The position numbers and the translations under genes were made by a program. Positions 17,366 to 26,828 of a stretch of 64,000 nt of DNA are shown here, piece by piece. Origin of the DNA: Paracoccus spongiarum (GTDB lineage: Bacteria > Pseudomonadota > Alphaproteobacteria > Rhodobacterales > Rhodobacteraceae); contig NZ_JAVAMQ010000002.1 in assembly GCF_030732095.1 (NCBI RefSeq), forward strand, positions 248,001 through 312,000, in the 5' to 3' direction. Under the pieces are notes generated by a model, which saw only the letters and a program-made list of their open reading frames with translations, was not told the DNA's origin and made no database searches. How positions within the stretch are numbered: the first letter of the stretch is position 1; the number at the start of each line of letters is the position of its first letter.

Positions 17366-18181
17366 TCAACTGGCCATCGTGGCGTTCAGGAACTGGCGCA
17401 GCCGATCGGTCTGCGGCGCGCCGAAGAGGCGGTCGGGCGGGCCTTCCTCGCAGATCAGGCCCTGATGCAGGAACACGACATGATCGCTGACATCGGCCGC
17501 CAGCCGCATGTCATGCGTCACGATGATCATGGTGCGGTGTTCGCCGGCCAGGTCCTTGATGACGCGCACCACCTCCTGCTGCAATTCCGGGTCCAACGCG
17601 CTGGTCGGTTCGTCGAACAGCAGCGCGCGGGGCTGCATGCACAGCGCGCGGGCGATTGCGGCACGCTGTTGCTGACCGCCCGACAACTGCGCGGGCCAGG
17701 CATCGGCCTTGTCGCCGATGCCGACCTTGTCCAGCAGGGCGCGGGCCCGCGCCTCGACCTCGGCCCGATCCTCGCCCAGCACGGTGACAGGCGCCTCGAT
17801 CACGTTCTGGAGGATCGTCATGTGCGCCCAGAGGTTGAACTGCTGGAACACCATCGACAGGTTGGTGCGGAACCGCGTCACCTGCGCCCGGTCGGCGGGG
17901 TGGCGGGACTGTCCCTGCCCCTTCCAGCGCACGGCCTCGCCGTCGAAGAGGATGTCGCCCTTCTGGCTGTTTTCCAGAAGGTTGCAGCAGCGCAGCAGGG
18001 TCGACTTTCCCGATCCGGACGAGCCGATCAGGCTGACGACGTGACCGCGCGGCGCCGCCAGCGAGACGCCCTTCAGCACCTCAAGCGTGCCATAGGCCTT
18101 GTGCAGCCCGCGAATCTCGATCACGGGGCTTGGGTTCCGGGGGGCGCGGGTCTCGTCCATCATCGGCGCATTGGGCGACAC
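17366..18181 (-). CDS. Polar amino acid ABC transporter ATPase (HisP-type)
   Basis: This 271-residue ATPase has every motif intact: Walker A GSSGSGKST, Q-loop VFQQFNLW, signature LSGGQQQR, Walker B LLFDEPTSALD and switch His in VTHDM. It energises the HisQM-like permease pair. It is the first gene of the minus-strand unit ATPase, binding protein, two permeases, GS-like ligase. Its intact motifs contrast with the degenerate ABC-like protein 6 kb downstream. Confidence 0.92.
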   Translation of the reverse strand: MSPNAPMMDETRAPRNPSPVIEIRGLHKAYGTLEVLKGVSLAAPRGHVVSLIGSSGSGKSTLLRCCNLLENSQKGDILFDGEAVRWKGQGQSRHPADRAQVTRFRTNLSMVFQQFNLWAHMTILQNVIEAPVTVLGEDRAEVEARARALLDKVGIGDKADAWPAQLSGGQQQRAAIARALCMQPRALLFDEPTSALDPELQQEVVRVIKDLAGEHRTMIIVTHDMRLAADVSDHVVFLHQGLICEEGPPDRLFGAPQTDRLRQFLNATMAS

Positions 18182-18243
18182 TCATGACGAATTTGCAACA
18201 GCTTCGCGCGCGGCGGCGGCCGACAGGCCCGGCTGCCGTGGCG

Positions 18244-18483
18244 TCAGGCGATCTCGATGGCATATTTCTCGATCACGGTGTTGGCCAGCAGCCCCTCGCA
18301 CATGCGGGCGACTTCGGCCCGCGCGGCCTCGGGGTCGGTGGCGTCCAGATCAAGCTCGATCAGCTTGCCCTGCCGCACGCCCGCGACGCCGCGATGGCCC
18401 AGCCCGCCAAGCGCATGGCGGATCGCCTCGCCCTGCGGGTCCAGAACGCCGTCCTTCAGCATGATGGTGACACGGGCTTTCAT
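18244..18483 (-). CDS. purS: Phosphoribosylformylglycinamidine synthase subunit PurS
   Basis: This 79-residue protein begins MKARVTIMLKDGVLDPQG and matches PurS in length and core. PurS bridges PurL and PurQ in the purine-pathway FGAM synthase of three-subunit type. It is 14 bp downstream of purC, consistent with a purC-purS-purQ-purL order, but purQ and purL do not follow here; a different operon begins instead. Confidence 0.93.
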   Translation of the reverse strand: MKARVTIMLKDGVLDPQGEAIRHALGGLGHRGVAGVRQGKLIELDLDATDPEAARAEVARMCEGLLANTVIEKYAIEIA

Positions 18484-18497
18484 GGCGCGGCGTCCTT

Positions 18498-19259
18498 TCA
18501 GTTGATCGCGGTCGGTTTCAGGCTGGTGGTGTTTGCGGGCATCAGGCCCAGCCGGCGGGCGACCTCGGTATAGGCGTCGGTCAGGTTGCCCAGATCGCGG
18601 CGGAACACGTCCTTGTCCAGCTTCTGCCCGGTCTTGACGTCCCACAGCCGGCAGCTGTCGGGGCTGATCTCGTCGGCGACGATCAGCCGCATGAAGTCAT
18701 TGTCCCAGACCCTGCCGATCTCGATCTTGAAATCGATCAGCTTGATGCCGACGCCGTAGAAGACGCCCGACAGGAAGTCGTTCACGCGCAGCGCCAGCGA
18801 CACGATGTCGTCCAGATCCTGCTGGCTGGCCCAGCCGAAGGCGATCACATATTCCTCGCTGACCATCGGATCGCCCAGCTCGTCGTTCTTGAAGCTGTAT
18901 TCGACGATCGGGCGCGGAAGCAGGGTGCCTTCCTCCAGGCCAAGCCGCTTGGACAGCGAGCCTGCCGCGAAGTTCCGCACGATCACCTCCAGCGGGATGA
19001 TCTCGACCTGGCGGATCAGCTGCTCGCGCATGTTGATGCGGCGGATGAAGTGGTTCGGCACGCCGATATTCGTCAGCCCGTTCATGAAGAATTCGGACAG
19101 CCGGTTGTTCAGCACGCCCTTGCCCTCGATGGTGGCGCGCTTCTGGGCGTTGAAGGCGGTCGCGTCGTCCTTGAAGTACTGGACCAGTGTCCCCGGCTCG
19201 GTGCCCTCGTAGAGGATCTTCGCCTTGCCTTCGTAAACTTTCTTGCGCCGCGGAGCCAT
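18498..19259 (-). CDS. purC: SAICAR synthase PurC
   Basis: This 253-residue enzyme ligates aspartate to CAIR with ATP in purine synthesis. It has the family's start ([19 protein letters not shown]), the substrate segment [17 protein letters not shown] and the C-terminal [16 protein letters not shown]. Length and motifs are normal for the alphaproteobacterial form. It is divergent from the zeta-subunit gene across 127 bp. Confidence 0.96.
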   Translation of the reverse strand: MAPRRKKVYEGKAKILYEGTEPGTLVQYFKDDATAFNAQKRATIEGKGVLNNRLSEFFMNGLTNIGVPNHFIRRINMREQLIRQVEIIPLEVIVRNFAAGSLSKRLGLEEGTLLPRPIVEYSFKNDELGDPMVSEEYVIAFGWASQQDLDDIVSLALRVNDFLSGVFYGVGIKLIDFKIEIGRVWDNDFMRLIVADEISPDSCRLWDVKTGQKLDKDVFRRDLGNLTDAYTEVARRLGLMPANTTSLKPTAIN

Positions 19260-19386
19260 GGCCGGCCGTCCTTTCGCATCTGACTGCTTCGGGCCTTATC
19301 GCAGAACCGGGCCGGGGGGCAATACGGGCTTGCGGCAAAGGCCCGCAATGGGCATATCGGAAGGCAACAGCAACAGGAGGCCATGC

Positions 19387-19704
19387 ATGACCACCTTTGA
19401 CGATCGCGAACGCGCCTACGAGGCGAAATTCGCGCTGGATGCCGATCTGCAATTCCGGGCCGAGGCGCGGCGCAACCGGCTTCTGGGCGAATGGGCGGGC
19501 GGTCTGCTGGGCAAATCCGGCGAGGATGCGCGGACCTATGCGATGACCGTCGTCACCTCGGATTTCGAGGAGCCGGGCGACGAGGACGTGTTCCGCAAGC
19601 TGGCCGGGGATCTCGAGGGGCTGGCCGATGCCGCCACGATCCGCGCCAAGATGGCCGAACTGACCGTCGAGGCCCGACGGCAGATCGTCGAGGAAAAGAA
19701 ATAG
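19387..19704 (+). CDS. F1Fo-ATPase inhibitor zeta subunit (DUF1476)
   Basis: This 105-residue protein matches the Paracoccus-type zeta subunit that blocks ATP hydrolysis by F1-ATPase through its N-terminal helix, here MTTFDDRERAYEAKFALD, followed by a four-helix bundle (AEARRNRLLGEWAGGLLGK onward). The gene is monocistronic and has AGGAGG before the ATG at 19387; the in-frame ATG 144 bp upstream lies within the purC promoter gap. Its presence supports an alphaproteobacterial, probably Paracoccus-like, host. Confidence 0.92.
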   Translation: MTTFDDRERAYEAKFALDADLQFRAEARRNRLLGEWAGGLLGKSGEDARTYAMTVVTSDFEEPGDEDVFRKLAGDLEGLADAATIRAKMAELTVEARRQIVEEKK

Positions 19705-19729
19705 GGCTTGCCCCGACTGGTGGCGGATG

Positions 19730-19752
19730 AAGGGGGCGCAGGCCCCCTTTTT
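19730..19752. terminator. Bidirectional intrinsic terminator after the zeta subunit gene
   Basis: An 8-bp perfect stem AAGGGGGC/GCCCCCTT with a 4-base loop is followed by TTTTT on the plus strand. The convergent MATE gene stops inside the same element, so it may serve both directions. Confidence 0.85.
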
Positions 19753-21119
19753 CATGCGCGCCTGCCCTCGGTATCCGGCAGCGGGGACGGGGCGGGCGGC
19801 CGCGCGGCCTCCTCGGCGCGGGGATAGCGCAGGGCCATGGTCACGCCGCGCGCCGCGTTCAGGATCATCAAGGCCGCCCACAGCCCGTGATTGCCCAACA
19901 ACGGCGGCAGCAGCAGGACCGCGCCCAGATACAGCAGGACCGACTGGAACATCGCCACACGCATCTCGCGCGTCAGCGTGGCGCCGATAAAGACGCCGTC
20001 CAGCATCCAGCTGGCAATCCCGATCAATGGCGCCGCGCCCAGCCAGGGCAGGTAGCGACGGGCCTCGGCCCGCACATCCGGCGCGGTCGTCAGAAGGTCG
20101 ATGATCGCCCCGCCCCCGACCCAGAACACCAGCCCCAGCAGCACCGCCCCGCCGATCCCCCATTGCGAGGTCAGGATGGCGGCGCGGCGCAGCCTGTCGG
20201 GGCGCCGCGCCCCGACGGCCTGCCCCACCAGGCTTTCGGCCGCGAAGGCAAAGCCGTCCAGCGCGAAGGCGGTGATCGACAGGAATTGCACCAGCACCTG
20301 GTTGGCCGCCAGCACCGTGTCGCCCTGCGCCGCGCCGAGGAACAGGAAGCTTGTGAAGCAGGCCTGCAGCAGCACGGACCGGATCATGATGTCGCCGTTC
20401 ACGCGCAGCAGGCGCCGCAGCCGGTCGCGGGCGAACAGCGTCGCAAGGGCTCGCGCCGCGGTGATCGCGGCGCGCAACACCCGGCGCGCAAGGAACAGCC
20501 CAAGCGCAAGGCCGGACCATTCCGCGATCAGCGTGGCCCAGGCGACCCCCGCGACACCCAGGCCGAGGCCAAGCACGAACCACAGGTCCAGAGCCACGTT
20601 CAGCCCGTTCTGCAACAGTTGCAGCGCCAGCACCGCCCGCGTCCGCTCGACCGCGATCAGCCAGCCGGTGACGGCGTAAAGCCCGATCGTCGCGGGCGCG
20701 CCCCAGATGCGGATGACCAGATAGTCGCGGGCCAGCGCCTCGACCTCGGCCGAGGCGGGCGCAAGCCGGAACGCGGCCCGGAAGATCGGCGCCTGCAGGA
20801 TGATGAAGACCACGCCAATGCCGCCGGCGATGGCCAGGGCGCGCAGCAGATGCGCGCCGACCTCAGCCCGGTCGCCGGCGCCGTGGCTTTGCGCCACCAG
20901 CCCCGATGTGCCCATCCGAAGGAAGCCGAAGACCCAGTAGATCGAGGCCAGGATGACCGCGCCGATGCCCACCGCGCCGATCGGCGCAGGCTGGCCAAGC
21001 TGCCCCACCACACCGGTATCGACCAGTCCCAGCAACGGCACGGTCGCATTCGCCAGCACGATCGGCAACGCGATGCCCAGCACCCGCCGATGGCTCAGCG
21101 GCACCTCGCCCGGCGTCAT
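19752..21119 (-). CDS. MATE-family multidrug/toxin exporter (DinF-like)
   Basis: This 455-residue protein has 12 predicted membrane segments and the twofold MATE repeat. The N-half opens with IALPIVLANATVPLLGLVDTG, typical of the DinF/NorM group that exports organic cations with sodium or proton entry. The substrate is unknown. It starts 1 bp after the stop of the thioesterase gene upstream, so the two are co-transcribed. Its stop lies within the terminator shared with the zeta gene. Confidence 0.9.
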   Translation of the reverse strand: MTPGEVPLSHRRVLGIALPIVLANATVPLLGLVDTGVVGQLGQPAPIGAVGIGAVILASIYWVFGFLRMGTSGLVAQSHGAGDRAEVGAHLLRALAIAGGIGVVFIILQAPIFRAAFRLAPASAEVEALARDYLVIRIWGAPATIGLYAVTGWLIAVERTRAVLALQLLQNGLNVALDLWFVLGLGLGVAGVAWATLIAEWSGLALGLFLARRVLRAAITAARALATLFARDRLRRLLRVNGDIMIRSVLLQACFTSFLFLGAAQGDTVLAANQVLVQFLSITAFALDGFAFAAESLVGQAVGARRPDRLRRAAILTSQWGIGGAVLLGLVFWVGGGAIIDLLTTAPDVRAEARRYLPWLGAAPLIGIASWMLDGVFIGATLTREMRVAMFQSVLLYLGAVLLLPPLLGNHGLWAALMILNAARGVTMALRYPRAEEAARPPAPSPLPDTEGRRA

Positions 21120-21120
21120 G

Positions 21121-21621
21121 TCAGGGCTGCGGCATCAGGAAATGCCCGGTCGCCTGCGCGATCAGCCGCGAGCGGTTGTCCTGCCAGGCCTCGACATGCA
21201 CCGAGGCATAGCGCCGACCCGACCGCACCACCCGCGCCCGCGCATAGGCATCGCGCGGCAGGCCGCTGCGCAGGTAGTCCACCGTGAAGTCGATGGTCTT
21301 GGGCAGGCGCGGCAGGCTTTCGGGCACCGCGGCATCGGGCGCAATCCGGCCCGATTCCAGATCCTCCCACATCGCGACCCAGGACAGTTCGACAATCGCC
21401 GTCACCTCCAGGAAGGCCGCCGTCACGCCGCCATGCAGCGCGGGCAGCACCGGGTTGCCGATCAGCTTGCCGTCGAAGGGCAGCACGGCGGTCAGCTCGT
21501 CCCCCCGCCGGTCAAAGCGGATGCCCAGCCAGGTCATGTAGGGCACGCCCGAGACCAGCGCGTTCAGCGCCGAATCGCGACGCGACTTGATGCGGTCCAG
21601 CGGTTCGTTGCGATCGGCCAT
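21121..21621 (-). CDS. Hotdog-fold thioesterase (PaaI-like) 1
   Basis: This 166-residue hotdog protein has the PaaI-type HGGVTAAFLEVTA helix start with a G-x-L-I-G-N-P-x-L-P-A-L-H-G-G lead-in. Such enzymes hydrolyse acyl-CoA or aryl-CoA thioesters. The ATG at 21621 is chosen over 21651, which lies inside the next thioesterase gene. It forms a pair with the adjacent hotdog gene 7 bp upstream and is coupled to the MATE gene. Substrate unknown. Confidence 0.85.
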   Translation of the reverse strand: MADRNEPLDRIKSRRDSALNALVSGVPYMTWLGIRFDRRGDELTAVLPFDGKLIGNPVLPALHGGVTAAFLEVTAIVELSWVAMWEDLESGRIAPDAAVPESLPRLPKTIDFTVDYLRSGLPRDAYARARVVRSGRRYASVHVEAWQDNRSRLIAQATGHFLMPQP

Positions 21622-21628
21622 CCGGTCC

Positions 21629-22075
21629 CTACCTTTCCGCCGTGAAGGCACCGGTCGCGGCGGCCACCGGATTCTCGCCGTCCTCGTCCAGCGCGACCGC
21701 CCGCAGGAAGGCCACGCTGCGGGTCATGTGATAGCATTCGGCCCGCGCGGTGATCCGCTGCCGGGGCGCCGCCGCGCGCATGTAGTCGATGCGCAGGTCG
21801 ATGGTGGCAGTGGATCGCGGGCTGGCCGGATGCATCATCACCGCGGCCCCGCAGCAGGTGTCCATCAGCGCCGATACCACGCCGCCGTGAATGACCCCGG
21901 TGCGCGGGTCGCCGACCAGATGATCGGACCAGGGCATGCTGATAACCGCCCGGCCCGGCCCCAGGTCGTCCACCCGCATCCCGAGGGCGCGGGCATGGGG
22001 GATCGCCTCGATGAATTGCTGGGCGATCCGCTTGCGGTCGTCGCGGTCGCTGTCGTCGCTTGGCCCGGCAGACAT
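21629..22075 (-). CDS. Hotdog-fold thioesterase (PaaI-like) 2
   Basis: This 148-residue hotdog protein has IHGGVVSALMDTCCGAA, the classical PaaI motif with the catalytic acidic residue after HGG. It is clearly a different subgroup from its neighbour, so the pair may form a heteromeric or sequential thioesterase. The start at 22075 has AGGAG upstream; ATGs at 22081 and 22096 lie in the ribosome site or beyond. It is divergent from the first MerR gene. Confidence 0.85.
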   Translation of the reverse strand: MSAGPSDDSDRDDRKRIAQQFIEAIPHARALGMRVDDLGPGRAVISMPWSDHLVGDPRTGVIHGGVVSALMDTCCGAAVMMHPASPRSTATIDLRIDYMRAAAPRQRITARAECYHMTRSVAFLRAVALDEDGENPVAAATGAFTAER

Positions 22076-22225
22076 CGGCATCTCCTGCGCTTGCACGCCC
22101 CAGGCTTAGCGCCGGCGGCCCGCCCTGCTCAACCCCTGTCGCGGCGGCAGGCGACTTGCGGTTGAGCCGTGACCGCAGAAGGGCTAGGTTTCCTTACGAG
22201 ACCAAAGTCTGAGGAGCGGACGCGG

Positions 22226-22606
22226 ATGCCGTCACAGTCACTGCTGAGCTTCAAGGAGATGTGCGCGCGATTCGAGGTCACGCCGCGGACACTGCGCTAT
22301 TACGAGTATATCGAGTTGCTGAACCCGCAGCGCGACGGGCGCAGCCGCCTTTATGGCCCGCGCGAGATCGCCCGCATGACCCTGATCCTGCGCGGCCGCC
22401 GCTTCGGCTTCTCGCTGGAAGACATCCGCCAGTGGCTGCTGATGTACGAACAGACCGGCAGCCGCAAGCAGTACGAGGCCTGGCTGTCGCTTGCCGACCG
22501 CCAGCTCGAGGTCATGGACGGCCAGATCGCCGAGTTGCAGGCGGCCCGCGCCGACCTGAAATCGCTGCGCGATCTCAGCGAGGACGAGATCCGCAACATG
22601 CGCTGA
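22226..22606 (+). CDS. MerR-family regulator 1 (fatty acid/branched-chain acyl-CoA type)
   Basis: This 126-residue MerR protein has an N-terminal winged helix ([21 protein letters not shown]) and a coiled-coil tail of about 45 residues with no metal-binding cysteines. That form is common next to fatty-acid and leucine breakdown genes in alphaproteobacteria (LiuR-like). It is 113 bp upstream of a paralogue with the same domain plan. It probably regulates the beta-oxidation operon that follows. Confidence 0.85.
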   Translation: MPSQSLLSFKEMCARFEVTPRTLRYYEYIELLNPQRDGRSRLYGPREIARMTLILRGRRFGFSLEDIRQWLLMYEQTGSRKQYEAWLSLADRQLEVMDGQIAELQAARADLKSLRDLSEDEIRNMR

Positions 22607-22648
22607 AACGTCGCGCCGCGGGCGCGGAGTTGTGACGCTGCGTCTCGC

Positions 22649-22662
22649 TTACGTTCGCGTAA
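22649..22662. promoter_or_regulatory. LiuR/MerR-type operator before MerR regulator 2
   Basis: TTACG-TTCG-CGTAA is a perfect inverted repeat 58 bases before the second merR start. MerR regulators of acyl-CoA pathways in proteobacteria use TTACGT...-like palindromes in long-spacer promoters. CTATAT at about 22671 is a possible -10 box. Autoregulation plus control of the downstream fad genes is inferred. Confidence 0.6.
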
Positions 22663-22719
22663 ACTTGGGCCTATATCCTGCCGCAGGATGGCTTGGGGCC
22701 CAGGGAGGAACGGCGCGAC

Positions 22720-23118
22720 ATGCCCGACGAGGTGCTGACGATCAGACAGATGTGCGACCTGTTCGAGGTCACGCCGCGAACGTTGCGATTCTACGAATCG
22801 CGCGAACTCATCTTTCCCGAGAGGCGTGGCCAGCGGCGCCTTTATGACCGGCGCGACCGCGCCCGGCTGACGCTGATCCTGCGCGGCAAGCGGTTCGGCT
22901 TCAGCCTGGAACAGATCCGCCAGCTGCTGGAATGCTACGAGCCCGGCGGCACCAACCGCACGCAGATCGCGGCGACGCTGAAGGTCGGCCGCGACCGCCT
23001 TGCCGACATGGAACGCCAGCACGCCGAACTGGCCGAGGCCATCGCCGAGCTGAAAGCCCAGATTGCAGAAGCAGAACACCGCCTGGCCGGGATGCCGGCC
23101 GATTTGCGAACAGGATAG
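22720..23118 (+). CDS. MerR-family regulator 2 (fad operon)
   Basis: This 132-residue MerR protein resembles its upstream neighbour, sharing FEVTPRTLR and [14 protein letters not shown], then a longer coiled coil rich in Ala/Glu. No metal-ligand cysteines are present. The stop is 4 bp before the acyl-CoA dehydrogenase start, so it is the first gene of the fad operon. Two consecutive paralogues suggest hetero- or sequential regulation by acyl-CoA. Confidence 0.87.
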   Translation: MPDEVLTIRQMCDLFEVTPRTLRFYESRELIFPERRGQRRLYDRRDRARLTLILRGKRFGFSLEQIRQLLECYEPGGTNRTQIAATLKVGRDRLADMERQHAELAEAIAELKAQIAEAEHRLAGMPADLRTG

Positions 23119-23122
23119 AGAG

Positions 23123-24898
23123 ATGCCGATCTACACCGCACCGACCCGCGACCTGCAATTCGTCCTGCACGACGTGCTGGAGGTGCAGCAAAGCGGCCTG
23201 CCCGGACATGACGAGATGGACCCCGGCTTCACCGAGGCGGTGCTGGACGCAGCCGGCAAGCTGGCCTCCGATGTGCTGGCCCCGCTGAACAGCTCCGGCG
23301 ATGCCGAGGGCTGCCGTCTGGAAAACGGCGTGGTCTACACGCCCGGAGGCTACAAGCAGGCCTTCGAGGCCATGCGCGAGGGCGGCTGGACCGCGCTGGA
23401 TTGCGACCCCGATTACGGCGGACAGGGCCTGCCTTATGTCATCGGCCTGGCCACGGGCGAGATGTTCGCCGCCGCCAACATGGCCTTCACCATGTATCAG
23501 GGCCTGACCCACGGCGCCTATTCGGCGATCCGCACGCATGGCACCGACGCGCAGAAGCAGACCTGGCTGCCCCGGATGGTCAGCTGCGAATGGACGGGCA
23601 CCATGAACCTGACCGAGCCGCATTGCGGCACGGATCTGGGCCTGCTGCGCACCCGCGCCGAGCCGCAGGAGGATGGCAGCTACCTGATCACCGGCCAGAA
23701 GATCTTCATCTCGGCGGGCGACCACGACCTGTCGCAGAACGTCATCCACCTGGTGCTGGCCAAGGCGCCGGGCGGAGGCGAGGGGACCAAGGGCATCAGC
23801 CTGTTCATCGTGCCCAAGTTCCTGCTGAACGAGGACCGCTCGGTCGGCGAGCGCAACGCGGTCAGCGTCGGCAGCCTTGAAGAGAAGATGGGCATCCACG
23901 GCAACGCCACCTGCGTGATGAACTTCGACGGCGCGCGCGGCTGGCTGCTGGGCGATCTGCACAAGGGCATGCGGGCCATGTTCACGATGATGAACGAGGC
24001 GCGGCTTGGCGTGGCGCTGCAGGGCTATGCCTGCGCCGAGGCCGCCTATCAGAACGCGGTGGCCTATGCCAAGGACCGGCTGCAGGGCCGCGCGGTGACC
24101 GGCATCGCCAACCCGGCCGGCCCCGCAGACCCGCTGATCGTGCATCCCGACATCCGCCGCAGCCTGATGGATCAGAAATCCTTCATCGAGGGGGCCCGCG
24201 CGCTGGCGCTGTGGGGCGCGCATCTGATCGACCGCAGCCACAACGGCGATGCCGAGGCCGAAGGGCTGATCTCGCTGCTGACGCCGGTGGCCAAGGGGTT
24301 CCTGACCGACAAGGGCTTCGACGCGACCGTGCAGGCCCAGCAGGTCTTTGGCGGGCATGGCTATATCGAGGAACATGGCATGAGCCAGTTCGTCCGCGAC
24401 GCCCGCATCGCGATGATCTACGAGGGCGCCAACGGCATCCAGGCGCTGGACCTTGTGGCGCGCAAGCTGCCGCAGGGCAGCGGCAAGGACATGATGGCCT
24501 TCTTTGCGATGATCAAGGCGTTCTGCAAGGAACATGGCGACAATCCGCGCCTGGCCAACGATTTCGTGGTGCCGCTGAAATCGGCGTCCAAGGATCTGCA
24601 GGCCGCCGTGATGTTCTTCATGGAGCGTGGGATGTCGCGGCCCGATGATGCGCTGTCGGGATCGACCGACTTCCTGCATCTGTTCGGCCATGTCGCCCTG
24701 GGCTTCATGTGGGCGCGCATGGCGGTGGCCGCCACGCTGGCGCTTGACGAGGAAAACCCGGACGAGGCCTTCTATCGCAACAAGCTGCTGACCGGACGCT
24801 ATTACATGCAGCGGCAACTGCCGATGACCGTGACCCATCTGGCCCGGATCAGGACCGGCGCCGACCCGGTCATGGCGCTGCACGTCGACGCGTTCTGA
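23123..24898 (+). CDS. Acyl-CoA dehydrogenase, long (FadE/DmdC-type)
   Basis: This 591-residue FAD enzyme belongs to the larger acyl-CoA dehydrogenase group with an extra C-terminal domain. It has the flavin segment [17 protein letters not shown], the family block [18 protein letters not shown] and the catalytic Glu in [14 protein letters not shown]. It carries out the first oxidation of beta-oxidation or, in the DmdC subgroup, of 3-methylmercaptopropionyl-CoA. The ATG at 23123 follows the merR stop; ATG 23063 lies within merR. The operon context favours fatty acids. Confidence 0.9.
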   Translation: MPIYTAPTRDLQFVLHDVLEVQQSGLPGHDEMDPGFTEAVLDAAGKLASDVLAPLNSSGDAEGCRLENGVVYTPGGYKQAFEAMREGGWTALDCDPDYGGQGLPYVIGLATGEMFAAANMAFTMYQGLTHGAYSAIRTHGTDAQKQTWLPRMVSCEWTGTMNLTEPHCGTDLGLLRTRAEPQEDGSYLITGQKIFISAGDHDLSQNVIHLVLAKAPGGGEGTKGISLFIVPKFLLNEDRSVGERNAVSVGSLEEKMGIHGNATCVMNFDGARGWLLGDLHKGMRAMFTMMNEARLGVALQGYACAEAAYQNAVAYAKDRLQGRAVTGIANPAGPADPLIVHPDIRRSLMDQKSFIEGARALALWGAHLIDRSHNGDAEAEGLISLLTPVAKGFLTDKGFDATVQAQQVFGGHGYIEEHGMSQFVRDARIAMIYEGANGIQALDLVARKLPQGSGKDMMAFFAMIKAFCKEHGDNPRLANDFVVPLKSASKDLQAAVMFFMERGMSRPDDALSGSTDFLHLFGHVALGFMWARMAVAATLALDEENPDEAFYRNKLLTGRYYMQRQLPMTVTHLARIRTGADPVMALHVDAF

Positions 24899-24902
24899 GA
24901 TC

Positions 24903-24932
24903 GGCCCCCGCCCACCAGCGGTGGCGGGGGGC
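24903..24932 (+). other. GC-rich stem-loop between fadE-like and GST genes
   Basis: CCCCCGC-C-CACC pairs with GGTG-GCGGGGG around a short loop, with one bulged base. No U-tract follows, so it may only weaken read-through in the fad operon. Confidence 0.4.
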
Positions 24933-24967
24933 GGGCCGGCAGGCGCCACAACCACAGGGGAGGAAGG

Positions 24968-25605
24968 ATGACCGCGCAACTCTGGTGCTTTGGCGAATCC
25001 GGCAACGCCTACAAGGCGGCGCTGACAATGCAACTGGCCGGCTATGACTGGCAGCCCGTCTATGTCGATTTCTTCAATGGCGAGGCCCGCAGCCCCGAAT
25101 TCCGCGCGCTGAACCCGATGGGCGAGGTGCCGGTGTTCCGCGAGGACGGGCTGACCCTGACGCAATCCGCCGTGATCCAGCTGCATGTCGCCGAACGGAC
25201 CGGCAGGTTCCTTGGCAGCGACCGCAACGAGACGCTGCGCTGGCTGATGTTCGACAATCACAAGCTGTCCGGCCAGGCCGGACCGGCACGGTTCCTGTTG
25301 AACTTCCTGCCCGAGGCCAAGCGCCCGGCCGGTGCCGCCGCGTATCTGCAGGGCCGCCTGAAGGGCGCCTATCAGGTGCTGGACGCGCATCTTGCCACCC
25401 GCGACTGGGTGGCGCCCGGTGGGCCCGGCATCGCCGATTTCGCGCTGTGCGGATACCTGTATTATCCCGAGCCCTTCGGCTTCGATCGCGCCGACTGGCC
25501 GCATGTCGGCCGCTGGCTTGACGCCATCGCCGCCCTGCCCGGCTGGCAGCACCCCTACGACCTGATGCCCGGAAACCCATCCGACCGGGCGCCCAAGGAG
25601 GACAC

Positions 25606-25609
<4 letters not shown>
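24968..25609 (+). CDS. Glutathione S-transferase family protein
   Basis: This 213-residue protein has the N-terminal thioredoxin-like domain (1-80, with the cis-proline PMGEVPVF and the glutathione-contact QSAVIQLH) and an all-helical C-terminal domain. GSTs of this type often sit in beta-oxidation operons of Rhodobacteraceae. Its reaction is unknown. It overlaps the thiolase start by 4 bp (ATGA). Confidence 0.9.
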
Positions 25610-26817
<1,208 letters not shown>

Positions 26818-26828
26818 GGAGCCCGGAC

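Noticed and set aside
22190..22215. TTACGAG...CAAAG before MerR regulator 1 as a second LiuR-like operator
   Set aside because: The two halves match poorly compared with the perfect site at 22649-22662.
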